In this document: positions 22,936 through 63,269 of the stretch, piece after piece
How positions within the stretch are numbered: the first letter of the stretch is position 1
Layout of the letters: each line of letters starts with the position of its first letter
DNA from: Candidula unifasciata
Taxonomy: Eukaryota > Mollusca > Gastropoda > Stylommatophora > Geomitridae
Reading direction: 5' to 3'
Assembly (NCBI GenBank): GCA_905116865.2
Contig: CAJHNH020000226.1
Coordinates: 88,229 to 152,228, forward strand
DNA: 64,000 nucleotides
The notes under the pieces: generated by a model
What the model was told of the DNA's origin: nothing
Databases searched by the model: none
The model's input: only the letters and a program-made list of their open reading frames with translations
Translations under genes and position numbers: made by a program

Positions 22936-23310
22936 TATGTTTATGTAATTTATGTAGTATATACCAGATGAGTTACAACAACATTTGTCAAGTAATGAAT
23001 TTTGCAGTACATTTTGTACTCATTTATTTAAAGGCTTCTCAATTGTCCACAGAATACAGTTATGTTTATGTAATTTCTGTAGTATATACCAGATGGGATA
23101 CAACGACATTTGTCAAGTAATAAATTTTGCAGTTCATTTTGTCCTCATTTATTTAAAGGCTTCTCAGTTGTCCACAGAATACAGTTATGTTTATGTAATT
23201 TCTGTAGTATATACCAGATGAGTTACTACAACATTTGTCAAGTAAAAGATTTTGCAATACATTCTGCCCTCATTTATTTAAAGGCTTCTCAATTGTCCAC
23301 AGAATACAGT
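22936..23310. repeat. 125-bp tandem repeat, three copies
   Basis: 'ataccagatg' recurs at 22,961, 23,086 and 23,211, an exact 125-bp period. The units are nearly identical, including 'atttatttaaaggcttctca' and 'ttgtccacagaatacag'. Confidence 0.92.
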
Positions 23311-23454
23311 TATGTTTTGTGTGTAGCACAGTGCTTGCATGCTAGTCATGGGAGAGACGCCCGCAGCAGTTACTACTCCTCAACTATCACAGCTGGTTGT
23401 GACAGGCAAGTTATTTCTTTGGTCGTTATCAGCTTCCACTTCTGCCGTTAAGCG

Positions 23455-23720
23455 TTGTGGGGAGGAACAGTTGTGATCCATTGTTTGATGGGCAGCAATG
23501 GCAATTCTCATTTTATGTCATTGAAGAAACTCTTTAATGTCATCAATCCATATTCTCTTAGGGCCCCTCTTGATTTCACTTCAGATCTTTTAATTTGTAG
23601 TGCCTGTGTTGGTAGTTGTTCTGTCTGCATTCTTACTAGATGACCAGAATATTTGATCTTCTGTTTCTGAATGAATTTGCTGCATTATGTTGTTCCCACA
23701 GTCTGTCTGAAAATATCATT
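23455..23720 (-). repeat. LINE 3' end fragment
   Basis: The minus strand encodes KIKYSGHLVRMQTEQLPTQ followed by a basic RSRG-like block, the typical non-LTR retrotransposon C-terminus. Confidence 0.6.
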
Positions 23721-24204
23721 TCTAACTTTGTCTCCGATGGTTAAGTTTTAGGCTTTTCTCGGGCATCTCATTTCTCAGGTGTTAATTTTACGTAGGATAG
23801 CATTTGATAATGTCCAAGTCTGGCACTGGTAGTACAGTGTTGGTATGAGTATGCTGTTTATAATCTATATCTTGGTGCTCATACTTTCGTTTGGATGTTA
23901 GCTGGAATATGAGCGCAACTATTTCTTTGGCGTATGTGGTAGATTCATGTGGTATTGTGCAGCTGTGGGCCTTAGAGTTTGCAGAATGCATTTCACAGAA
24001 TCCGCTATGTATTTGGGTTTGATCTCTTCTTCTTTTTTGTTCATCTGAAGATGTAATTGTATTGTGTCCGTTCACAACATGGCTGCAATATTTGCGCCTT
24101 GTCAGCATATTTAACTTCTGCAGACATTAGTTGACTAGGTTATCCTACCTGGAAAAATTGATTTTAATGGTGGGCAGTTTATGTAAATAAAATAGCTGCT
24201 GTTG

Positions 24205-24340
24205 TGGCATTCAGACAGTGGTATGAGAGTTACACAGTGGAAGAGATTTAGGAACTGACCATGTAATATTCCAAAGGTAGTAGTGAGTACATTGCAGACA
24301 ACCTTCGTTGTGGAGATGACACACAGTTTTGATATTGAAA
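24205..24340. repeat. dispersed repeat, copy 2 of 2
   Basis: Counterpart of 22,770-22,930, with 'acagtggtatgagagttaca' and 'gtggagatgacac'. Confidence 0.55.
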
Positions 24341-24576
24341 TGAAAAACAGGTGGATTGAGCAAGCAAGGACATCTAGGAGAAACCCTTTTATAGATGAGA
24401 AGAGAAACCAGAGGTGTTGGATCAAATTTCATAAACAGTACTAGAAGGATTTTTTTAGGATAAAACAGAATGGAGAAATCAGGTGTGTACCCTGGGTGAT
24501 TTGTATACAGTGCACAATATGATATGACAATGATAATACTGTTTGATCTTGTTGCAGTGAATTAGACATCTAGCAT

Positions 24577-24838
24577 TCTTATAAAGGACCTTTTGCACAC
24601 CTTCAGGGATATACGGCTAGACCTAGATTTTATAGACTAATCAGCACTCAGTGGGTGATGTGGTCAACATCACACTGGTTGTCCTTTATTTGCCGTGACT
24701 TTGTCTGGTACCCATTTAAGGCTGGGTTGACCTGGGAGCCAAGGTCATTACTGAAAAAAATTTCAGCTCCATCCAGATCTGAATCCACAACATTTTAGTC
24801 TGCAGGCGAGCGTCTAGCCGCTACACCTCAGTGGTTCC
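24577..24838 (-). repeat. SINE family T (shared-tail family)
   Basis: The minus strand has a tRNA-like head (complement of 'ctagccgctacacctcagtgg'). Its body carries the family tail: the complement of 'gtacccatttaaggctggg', 'gggtgatgtggtcaacatca' and 'agactaatcagcact'. Other copies are at 25,896, 30,585, 37,600, 48,645, 51,020, 53,825 and 58,400. Confidence 0.75.
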
Positions 24839-24894
24839 CGAAACCAGATTTGCTTGACGGAATTCCATAAACAGTATCGGAAGGATTGCACAGG

Positions 24895-25140
24895 ATACTG
24901 ACTCGCTGCAGCCCGGGGCCGGTGTTCGAAACCGGGTGGTTCATGGGGTTCACCCAGCCTCTAGGTAATGGGTACCAAAGTTAACACTCTGGGGTAAATC
25001 GAGGAACGTCGCTGTAGCTATGGAGTTGCGTGCAGACGGTGACACAGGCAGACAGTTTCTTATCAGCTGTCAACACTGGTTGCAGAGCACTTCTTGTTTA
25101 TAACCGTGTGCAATGATGCTGAATTACATCTCCCGACTTA
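24895..25140 (+). repeat. tRNA-derived SINE of another type
   Basis: The B-box 'ggccggtgttcgaaaccggg' is followed by a body with 'gtcaacactggttgcagagc' and 'gaattacatctcccgac'. Confidence 0.5.
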
Positions 25141-25699
25141 ACTACTTTTAAAACAGAATGGAGTCCGCTGTTAACCATGTGTGATGTATAAATGGTACAG
25201 TAGGGGATGATAACGATAATACTGTTTCTTCTTGTGGTAGTCAATTGGACATTTTATACAAGGGCACGACATTTGGAGGACCAGTACGTATCGTTCTTCC
25301 ATGCAAATTCCTCAGCATTTAGCCGTTGAAGAGAATCATGCTGGATAGGCTAGATTCTAGGCAGAAATGTACAAATGACAAAAACTGCCCACACACAAAA
25401 AGGCATCCCCATCACCATGTTGGAGTGCAAGTGTCTTCATAGTCGAAGGTTTGCCCTAGTGTAACTGTGTTTTACAGTTGAACAGGGTTTCTAGGATTTT
25501 CTCAGGTTTGATTCTCATCCTTAAGGTTTTAATTCTACAAACAGCTGGAGAATGTGGAAAGAGAAAACAGTGACCACCACACAAATAGGCATGTTTATAA
25601 CATGTGTAATTCAGGTTCACACACTTTAGATTTTGGATGGATGCTACAAGGTTTTTGCACTTTGCCGAGATTCTCCTTGTGCTTGCACCCAATGCTGTA
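25141..25699. other. intergenic, nothing recognised
   Basis: No supported feature. Confidence 0.35.
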
Positions 25700-25895
25700 C
25701 CGGAATCTTCTTTCTTGTTCTTGTTGACTAGCTGTAAACTCTGCCAGAAAATTCTGACTGTTCGTCCACCTCTGAACTTTTAGTCTTGTTCCTGATCCTG
25801 AGTGTTGCTTGCACATCCGTTTTACAGATCTGGCTAATTTATATGCAGACTGTTGGTTCCTTGCCTCTCAGGCAGATGCACCCTGACTTCGAGGG
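25700..25895 (-). repeat. SINE-like family A copy
   Basis: The complement carries the family A blocks: 'tgtccacctctgaac' and 'gagtgttgcttgcacatcc' on the plus strand, then 'cagactgttggttccttgcc' and 'tctcaggcagatgca'. A family T fragment follows immediately. Confidence 0.7.
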
Positions 25896-26030
25896 ATACT
25901 AGACTCAAATTTTTTAAGGACCAGTTGGCACTCGGCCGATGATGCAGCCAGAATCGTGTTGGTCAACTTTCCTTCTCAGATTACCTAGTATCCATTTTAG
26001 GCTGGGTCAACCTGGGAGACGAGGTCAGTT
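25896..26030 (-). repeat. SINE family T fragment
   Basis: Contains 'ggaccagttggcactcgg', 'atgatgcagcc' and 'ttttaggctgggtcaacct', parts of the family T tail in reverse orientation. Confidence 0.6.
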
Positions 26031-26779
26031 TTTTTTAGAGAAAATTCTATGATCAGTGTTTGCACTTAACAACATTTCCTGAAATCAGCTCTTTATAAAA
26101 ATAATTATGTAGCAATGAAAACAACAATATATAATAAGAATCTCAGCATAAAAAAATAGTTTTAAGTGTAATAACTATATAATAATTACTATTACTACCC
26201 GTTTATTTCTCCTCAACCCTCTATCCCCCAATGGAACAATGGCTTTCAACCAACTTAGGCCAAGTCAACTTATTCTTTGCTAACCTTTGCGCTACATGTA
26301 CACAAAATTTAAGACTGGTGAATCAGCCATGTGCACATCCTCCAGGACTATCCCAAATATAACATTTCCAGGCAGAACTTCTGGCCAAGAGAGACACTGG
26401 TTAAAGCCAAACTTTACGGACGGCTAAGTGAATTATGAAAGAAGTGAGGTTCATACTAGAGACAGCATTGCAGATATAGATAATTTATTTCAAGCGAACA
26501 AAAGAAGAAGAAGATGCTAACTTTTTTCCAAGGTCGATCTCTGCCTCATTTTCCAGAAATTTTACCCTCCATCGCCAGTTTTTCTAGGCCACTGTGATGT
26601 CTAACATGGCCAAAATAGATCAGCTTGTTGTACAGGATGCTGTTTGCGAGTGAGTTTTTCTAGATGTTTGGAGTATATAAGATGTCAGTTTTTTTCCCCA
26701 TGGTATTCTGCAATTTTTTCTACGCAGTTTCATTTCAGAAGCTCTGATTTGTTTTTAGTTAAATCTAGTTTTAATTTTC
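26031..26779. other. intergenic, nothing recognised
   Basis: No supported gene. Contains 'ttcagaagctctga'-like AT-rich sequence only. Confidence 0.35.
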
Positions 26780-27214
26780 GGCTATCCTCCGAATAACGAT
26801 CCTAAATTATCTACGCAGAAAGTAATCCCTAACAGGGTCTCAGTCACGTGTCAATTGCGCAGTTCCGTCGTCTTGAAATGCGAGCCTCCGGTGACTGCCG
26901 CCGCCGCCGAATTGCGAACTTTTGGCAACCTCCGCCACCGCCGAGGCTAAACTAGATGGCTGGGACTCAGGAGCGGCAGCTACCTCATTTCCTGCAGCTG
27001 CCGTCATTTTATTTGCTTGTGAGTCCTAGCCATCTAGCTTAACCCAATCCACGCCGCGCGGGAAGTACTCTCGGCGGTGGCGGAAGGCGCCGGAAGTTCA
27101 CAATTTGGCGGTGCATGTATAGTCCCCAGAGGTACGCAATTGACACGTTACTGAGGCCCTGTTAGGGATTGCTTTCTGCGTATATAATTTAGGACCGTTA
27201 TTCGGAGGATAGGG
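26780..27214. mobile_element. long-TIR foldback DNA element, copy 1
   Basis: Left end GGCTATCCTCCGAATAACG and right end (reverse complement) CCCTATCCTCCGAATAACGG continue as inverted repeats for well over 150 bp, through 'taaattat', 'atccctaacagggtctcagt' and 'cgtgtcaattgcg'. The centre is also palindromic ('agatggctgggactca' against 'tgagtcctagccatct'), so almost the whole 435 bp folds on itself. Flanks share TAATTT as a likely imperfect 8-bp target duplication. It is non-coding and locally GC-rich. It ends 53 bp before a coding exon. Confidence 0.85.
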
Positions 27215-27267
27215 TAATTTAAAAAAAAAAAAAAACATAATCATTATTATTATCTTTCCTTTTGCAG

Positions 27268-57197
<29,930 letters not shown>

Positions 57198-57405
57198 AGA
57201 TCTAGTCTTTGGATTTTCAGCATAGCTTTACCATCTGCAAGACTAGATGATAGTGGCCGAGGGGTTCAGTTCCACCTTAAGACTATGCACCTTTAGGCTC
57301 GATGTACACAGAGACATTATCCTCATCATATACCCCAACACACATACACACACATGTCACGCCCTGCACCATACACCCCCACCCCAATTCCCTCACACAC
57401 CACTA

Positions 57406-57525
57406 CAGGGTCCTTGCCGGTGCTGCAGAGTTTGTGCACTGCGCAGATTCTTCGGACTCAGGCTTGAGTTAGAAGTAGAACGGAGCATTTATGGGTGACT
57501 GCCCTTGTGCCATGATGTTGATCCA
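57406..57525 (+). repeat. SINE family B, 3' part only
   Basis: 'gccggtgctgcagagtttg', 'ctcaggcttgagttagaagt' and 'gaacggagcatttatgggtg' match the 3' half of 13,873-14,265 in the same orientation. Confidence 0.7.
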
Positions 57526-57534
57526 TTGTTTAAA

Positions 57535-57790
57535 CACTCACACACACTGACATTGTAACTCTTCCACGCCCTGCCCTATACAAATCCCCTCACACCCTTG
57601 CACACTCACACTGACATTGTAACTCTTCCACGCCCTGCCCGATACAAATCCCCTCACACCCTTGCACACTCACACACACTGACATTGTAACTCTTCCACG
57701 CCCTGCCCGAAACAAATCCCCTCACACCCTTGCACACTCACACACACTCACACACACTGACACTCTAACCTCCTCGAATATACACAACCA
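57535..57790. repeat. 64-78-bp CA-rich minisatellite
   Basis: 'tgacattgtaactcttccac' recurs at 57,548, 57,612 and 57,680, and a diverged copy ('tgacactctaacc') at 57,758, each followed by 'gccctgccc' and 'aatcccctcacacc'. Spacing changes through variable numbers of CACA. Confidence 0.85.
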
Positions 57791-58079
57791 CGCCTGGCCC
57801 CATACAAATCCCCACCTCCTGATCCCACACACTGACACTCCAGCCTCCTCCCTGCACATCCCCCCCCCCCCACCCTCACAACGACACAGGCACTTCAGTC
57901 TCCTCCTCCTCACAAACACACATCTTCTTTGATTTGCTTCACGAACTCTGTCACCTCCAGACGGTTGCCAGTTTAACACTATCTGTTCCAGAGTTTAACA
58001 CTATCTGTTCCAGAGTTTGTGTACGACAGAGTTACAGTCTTTGAGTCCTAGTTGGTATAACTAATAGAGTGAATGAATC

Positions 58080-58330
58080 AACTAAGAGCTGACATCGCTG
58101 CACTCCGAACGTTCATACACGTGCTCCCTACTTTTTTTTTCATTTGCCAGTGAGAAGTTTGCATAGTGATGCTGTCAGTTGCAACCTTTTTAAAAGTTTG
58201 CCTGTTTTTTTTTTCCCTGCGGGTAAAAGATCATCAACACCCTCTGCTAATTCCTGGCTGAATCATTCTCTCCAGATCTGGATGCTCTGCTGCACTGCTT
58301 AGCTGAGATCAGAGAGTCTTCACCACATCC
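58080..58330 (-). repeat. RNase H-type LINE 3' end, eroded copy
   Basis: The minus strand matches the order of words in 52,684-52,960, but with stops; the 3' end 'atgaatcaactaagagctga' mirrors 'tgaatcaggaatcgacat'. Confidence 0.5.
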
Positions 58331-58399
58331 ACTATACCGTAAAGTACCCCTCTGAGTAGTGGGTAAAGTATTTAAATAACAAAAACATAGGGCAGAAGG

Positions 58400-58555
58400 G
58401 GGAGTTGCTGTGGCGGAGCAGCTAATTGATCGCTGCAGATCAAAAGGTCGTGGTGACCACATCACCCATCTTGTGCCGATTGGTCTATAAAATATAGATC
58501 TAGCCCTATATGCCCAATACGCCTACAGGCATGGGAAAGGGTCCTTCACTTTTAC
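58400..58555 (+). repeat. SINE family T copy
   Basis: Head 'gctgtggcggagcagctaat' and 'aaaggtcgtgg', tail 'accacatcacccatcttgtg', 'ccgattggtctataaaatat' and 'gcccaatacgcctacaggca'. Confidence 0.75.
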
Positions 58556-58879
58556 TCATAGGGCAGAAGAAGTTGTGTAACTCTTTGAAATAGAATGGAT
58601 TATTACAGAAAAATAACAAAATGTGTTTGGAATCGTATACCATGTATTGATTATGATTAATTAATGGACATTTGGTGAGTTGGATGGTACTGAAAGTTTA
58701 AAGTTACAGATTCTTTACAGGCAGTTGACAAGGAGAGCTCTCTAGTGGAGGGCAGGAGGGGAGAACACAATAAAATTAGAGACTTTTCAAAAGATATGTC
58801 TCAGGAGAATCCTGCAAATATTTTGTTCACACAAGACAACAAATAAAAAACTAGGCAGGAGAACAAATGTCCATCACTG

Positions 58880-59110
58880 GCAAAACTTAACAAAGAAAGA
58901 AGAGGGAGAGATGGCTTGGGCATGTTTGAAGTGTGCTTCCCAATGCTATGGCAGGAACAGCTCTCTGGTGTGGATGGTAGATTGAAATAGGAGATGTGGA
59001 TGACCTAAGGAGACATGGAAAAGGATGGTAGAAAAGGAAATGAAGGAGAGTCAACTGACAAGGGATACCATTGGCAGAAAAGCATCAGACTGGCAGTTGA
59101 CTCTTTCACT
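58880..59110 (+). repeat. LINE 3' end fragment
   Basis: Encodes RWLGHVxSV-like and 'RRHGKGW'-like words ('agatggcttgggcatgtttg', 'aggagacatggaaaaggatg', 'gcatcagactggcagttgac'). Confidence 0.6.
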
Positions 59111-59279
59111 CCCAGAGGGTTTAGCATCAAAGGCTTAAGGGGTGGTAAAGAGAAACCTATAATCACTGCATCTTGAGTTCACTGGGCTTCGAGGTAGGGA
59201 CTCAAAGAGTTAACAGTGGAAATCACGTGTGAATGCCTTATGCGTTAATGACAACATAGCGAGGGTATAGTTAATATAT

Positions 59280-59370
59280 AGATATCCTTTACAGGATGTC
59301 ACAAGCCGACTGCAGCATTTTTTTGCTGTATGTGGTTTGACTAGGCAGTTTTACTTTCAGTAGTTAGCTA
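59280..59370. repeat. dispersed repeat pair member (with 42,280-42,390)
   Basis: See 42,280. Confidence 0.5.
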
Positions 59371-59769
59371 TAGCTTAATGAACAGTGAATGCTTTATATT
59401 TTAGTAAGAATTAGTGCAAAGGGGTCCGCTGCCAAATCAGTCACCTGCAGTTGAATCTAGCTGGGCATTTAGGACTTACAAGCAGCATGCTACTGAAATA
59501 GTTAAGAAAATATTTGTCTGAGGAGAAACAACAGCATTTGCTTGCGGTCAGACATGTTTTTTCCTTATCAACCATAGTTTTAGATTGTTCATATCACATG
59601 TTTTTTTAAGTTCTTTCATTTATATTTTTCTTTTTGTGTTATATCAACAACAACAAAAAAACAATAAACTGCAAACATTCGTCAACTGGTGCTTGCGCAA
59701 AATTGAAGAAATTAAATGGTATTAGTACTAGTGGTACTAGTGTAGAGCTTTGGAGGAAAAAAACGAATC

Positions 59770-60170
59770 CCGTTGAATCAAATGATGAGGGTAAAAAGTG
59801 CTGGCATGGATAGGACACACATTGAGAAAATCTAAAAACAATGTAACAAGAGTGTCTTTGCACTGAAACTGAAAGGGTCAGAGAAATAAAAGACCCCAAA
59901 TCTCCCCCCCCCCCCCCCAGTATATGAAAAAAAAGTAGAGTAAAGTTAAAAAGATTGGGGGGGGGGGGGGGGGGGGGGGGACATGGGGTGTGCTTCATGC
60001 GATAGCAAAGGATAGGAGGAGTTTGTCTATGTCCCTTAGGCCTATACCTAAAACCTATAAAGGGCTGAATGTAAGGCGCTCCTGCATGCCTAATTTATGA
60101 CCCTGTGAAAATTAAGTTTGTTTATTCAGTCTTTATGCTCTGCTTATATAAAGGGCAAAAGAAAAAGTTA
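59770..60170 (+). repeat. LINE 3' end fragment with C15 and G24 runs
   Basis: 'gctggcatggataggacaca' and 'gagaaaatctaaaaacaatg' encode a WIGHTLRKSKNNVTRV-like C-terminus. C15 (59,904-59,918), G24 (59,957-59,980), 'gacatggggtgtgcttcatg' and 'gatagcaaaggataggagga' follow, as in the copies at 28,130 and 42,416. Confidence 0.7.
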
Positions 60171-61130
60171 TGCAGAAAAAAATTATTATGTCTGAATACT
60201 AAACACAGAGAGGTTAATATTAAACTTGTTGAGGCATGTTTGTTACATATTGATCATGTACATACACAACAGGACCCTTGATAAAGAGTTATTGTGTTGC
60301 AGTTTGTGTCTTCAGGGAAACTTGTAAAATTGTGTTGTTGTGTAGCCGGCTTCCTTCACAAGACTGCAGTTGTGGTTTAGAAACTAACTTTGCTAGAGCA
60401 TTTTTTTTTTATTATAGTCTGCTCCAGAAGTCATGACCATCTTTTAAAATCTGTAACTCAGTAACCATATTGTGTAAATTGTTGAAAGTTGGCTTGCAGC
60501 ATGTTAATAATCATGTCCTTGTAGGAAAATACCTATAATATAAACAGACATCTAATTATTATTTTGCATTATTTTTGGTATATGAAAACAAACAGATTCA
60601 GATTCAAAATATACAGTGGGCAAGTTTACAATAAATGGATTTAGGTGAACCTGGCAAAACATTAAATTGCCTGCATTTTGCAGGTAATCCATGCACACAC
60701 ACAAAAAAGCTTATTTTGAAAAATGAAATGGATATGTCATATACTGTCATAATGCTTATTGATTGGCTCATAAAAAGTAAACAATTTATGTTAATTACTG
60801 TTTAAAAAAATGTGATGTGCTCACAAATAATTAGTCCCAAAAAAAGATCAAAGACATTTGCCACTGTAAGAAAACAGCAGCACCTGTACAGTTCTAAATT
60901 ATGAAATCATTAGGACTTGGGAAATCTAAGACCATGTGAAAGAATTTGTGTTGATCGGTACAGGAGTTTTCAACACATTTGTTTAAGTTGGAAGGCATGA
61001 TTTTTGGAACAGACTATAAATATATACTGATATTGCAGTTAACTCTGCAACAGTTAATTAAATATTGTGTGCATTAACTATGTAACATAGTTTTGCACAT
61101 TAGCACTATACTAGTAGTAGGTATCTTTCA
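60171..61130. other. AT-rich, nothing recognised
   Basis: No exon or repeat family supported. Confidence 0.35.
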
Positions 61131-61399
61131 GTCCTTTATGACTATAGAGTTGTGAATCATCCGGCAGGCACCTGACAGCACCGCTGGTAACTGTCAACTG
61201 TTGCGGGAGTGTCATTCTCTGTCACAGTTTCTGAATCTGTAAGATGAGGCAGGTCCCGCAGCAGTTGACAGAATTTTATACTTGGGTCGCTTGTTGGATC
61301 AGATTGTGATCAGAGAGCACCAGTTCATTTTGCACATTTTGTTCTCCTGGAATATTTGTCTACTGCAACTTGCTACCATGTTTCTGCATCCCATTCTTT

Positions 61400-62230
61400 T
61401 TCTGTTAAAAGACATTTATAAACTGCGTACAGCCATCCTTGTATCGCATTTGGGGTCTCCTTGTTTGCCTCTTCTCTTTAGCTAGTTCTGCATAAAGGAG
61501 GTCTTTGGGAATACATCTAATATCCATTTGAGCTACATTGCTGAGCCAGCAAAGTGCAGCGTATGCACTGTGAGATAATGTCTGGTCTTTCAAACACTTG
61601 TTTGTTTATTATCTGATCCTTCCGTGATATGCCCATTGTGCATGTCAGAAGTCTCAAGTGAAAGGACTTGGAACTTTCGTTCCTGCCATGAGTACAAGAT
61701 CCAGGATTCAGACCCATAGTATTGTGTGCTCTTTATAGACCTGAACTTTTTGTTAGTCCGTTGTTCTCCCACTCTCTTTGTCTAGAAAGTGTTCTGACCG
61801 TCTGTCCCAGATGTTCCTGTGTGCTGTCAGATCCTGTATGAAGTTAAGCTGTATGCCTTCAGTGGCAGTCCCAAGTGCCTATCTTTAATGAAGAGAAGGT
61901 GAAGAAGACACCAGCAAGTGTAGGAGCATGCACACAGCCTTGCTTCACTCTCCACTGTCGATGCTGAATGACTGGATGCTGAGCCCCTGCTTGTTTAAGT
62001 GAAAAGATTTCACGAGGGTTGGGGGGGGGGGGGGGGGTAGGTGTACATCCTGTCTTGTCTAGGATCTTGAAGTGAGAAAATCATGTTGATAGCGGATCTC
62101 TGACATTGTGTGTAGGGTTAGCTGCCAGCAGTAATCTGTAGTCACATGAGGATTACTTGAGCGAAGATTTTGCTTGTAATGCTGAGGAACGGAATGTTGC
62201 AGTCACTTCTGTCATCTTTGGTGCTTAGGT
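61400..62230 (-). pseudogene. LINE reverse transcriptase fossil
   Basis: Minus strand, from 62,225 downwards: ITSKIFAQVILM, INMIFSLQ, then VKQGCVHAPTLAGVFFTF (the conserved 'QGCVLAPTLF' RT word), further on YYGSESWIL (like 'LYGCESWT'), and finally IPKDLLYAELAKEKRQTRRP and MRYKDGC. This order matches the RT palm to C-terminus of a non-LTR retrotransposon. Frames are broken repeatedly, and a G17 run (62,021-62,037) interrupts it. Confidence 0.8.
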
Positions 62231-62600
62231 TTAAACAAGGGATCAACAACAAGGATAGTAACACATAAGTGCTCCGTTAAACTTCTAACTCAAGACTGAG
62301 TCAGAAGAATCTCAGTGCAGTGCATGAACTCCATTGCGCCGGCAAGAATTCTAAAATACTTTGGGTAGATTTGAAATTCCACATTTTCCCAGGGCAGACC
62401 AGTTAGGCTACTCTTTTTGATTTCGAACTGTCAAGGGATTTTTTACGTGTGCAACCATACACACGGGCGTCTGATCTTACTACCCAGAGACCAGGGAAAA
62501 TTATTAGAAGTCCACATGAAGAAAATTCCAGCCTTCACCGGGATCGCCAGCACTCGAGGCAGACGCCATGCCTCGAGACCACTTGCTTTTAGCTCAGGTA
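62230..62600 (-). repeat. SINE family B copy
   Basis: Reverse complement of the 13,873-14,265 type, with 'aagtgctccgttaaacttct', 'gtcaagggattttttacgtg' and 'accgggatcgccagcactcg'. It abuts the RT fossil. Confidence 0.8.
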
Positions 62601-63269
62601 ACAGTGTTGGTATCCATTACATTTTGCACTACTGATTTTTCTCTCCAGCAGAGCTGAATTCCCAGTTTTATGATTATTTCTTTGCTACATTTTAATGTTG
62701 CAGGTAATATACTGTCTTTTCCTAGTTCCTGGCCAGATGTGAATGTCTAGTGCTTCACTCTGAAAATGTGGGTATACACAGGAATAGGCCATAACTGGAA
62801 ACTGGTTCTGCACATAACTGTAAATGATTAAAATTATTAAAGATGAAAGAGATTTAAAAATAAAGATTATGCCAGCCTCTGTGGTCCCAGTGAAAGTATG
62901 TGGTAACATGTCCAGAATTATCCTGGTCTAGTCTGCGCAAAAAGTTGGCCAGTCATAAGAAACTATTATTTCAACAAAATGATTCTCTCAGAAGGAATTA
63001 AAACAAACACTATATGACAGAAAGGATTTGGACATCAGGAGTTAAGACACAAAAGCAACAATTGATAAATACAGAGTGCGCTCCTTGGGACTAAAAGTGT
63101 TAAGAATGCTAGGCTCTTTTAGAAGAAATACCTGTGTACAATCCCGAACCTGCAGTCTGTGGAAACCTACCTGGTCATGCAAGCCTAAGTCCTGGGGCTT
63201 AAGATCTCTGTCCCGCAGTGCTCTACATTACATGACCCGTTACAGTTGTGTAGGTGATTCGATGGAACT
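62601..63269. other. AT-rich, nothing recognised
   Basis: No supported feature. Confidence 0.35.

Larger units (their letters stand above)
57198..58400 (+). other. 3' flank / probable 3' UTR region
   Basis: No further exon follows the stop. AATAAA hexamers occur only well downstream (58,769 and 58,842), so the cleavage site is unresolved. The region includes a SINE B fragment, a CA-rich minisatellite and an RNase H-type LINE end. Confidence 0.4.

Noticed and set aside
22884..23451. Series of ~78-residue frames with STEYSYVYVISVVYTR
   Set aside because: Artefact of the 125-bp tandem repeat, which cycles through all three frames.
26960..27025. ATG at about 26,964 followed by an open stretch ending at a good GTGAGT donor, as first exon of the ligase
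   Set aside because: The phase does not join to the exon at 27,268, the residues are not C2-like, and it lies inside the palindromic element.
26820..27150. CpG-island promoter for the ligase
   Set aside because: The GC-rich segment is fully explained by the two arms of a foldback element; the downstream exon starts in mid-codon.
57722..57979. Minus-strand Arg/Val/Cys-rich 85-codon frame
   Set aside because: Complement of CA-rich minisatellite in the ligase 3' flank.
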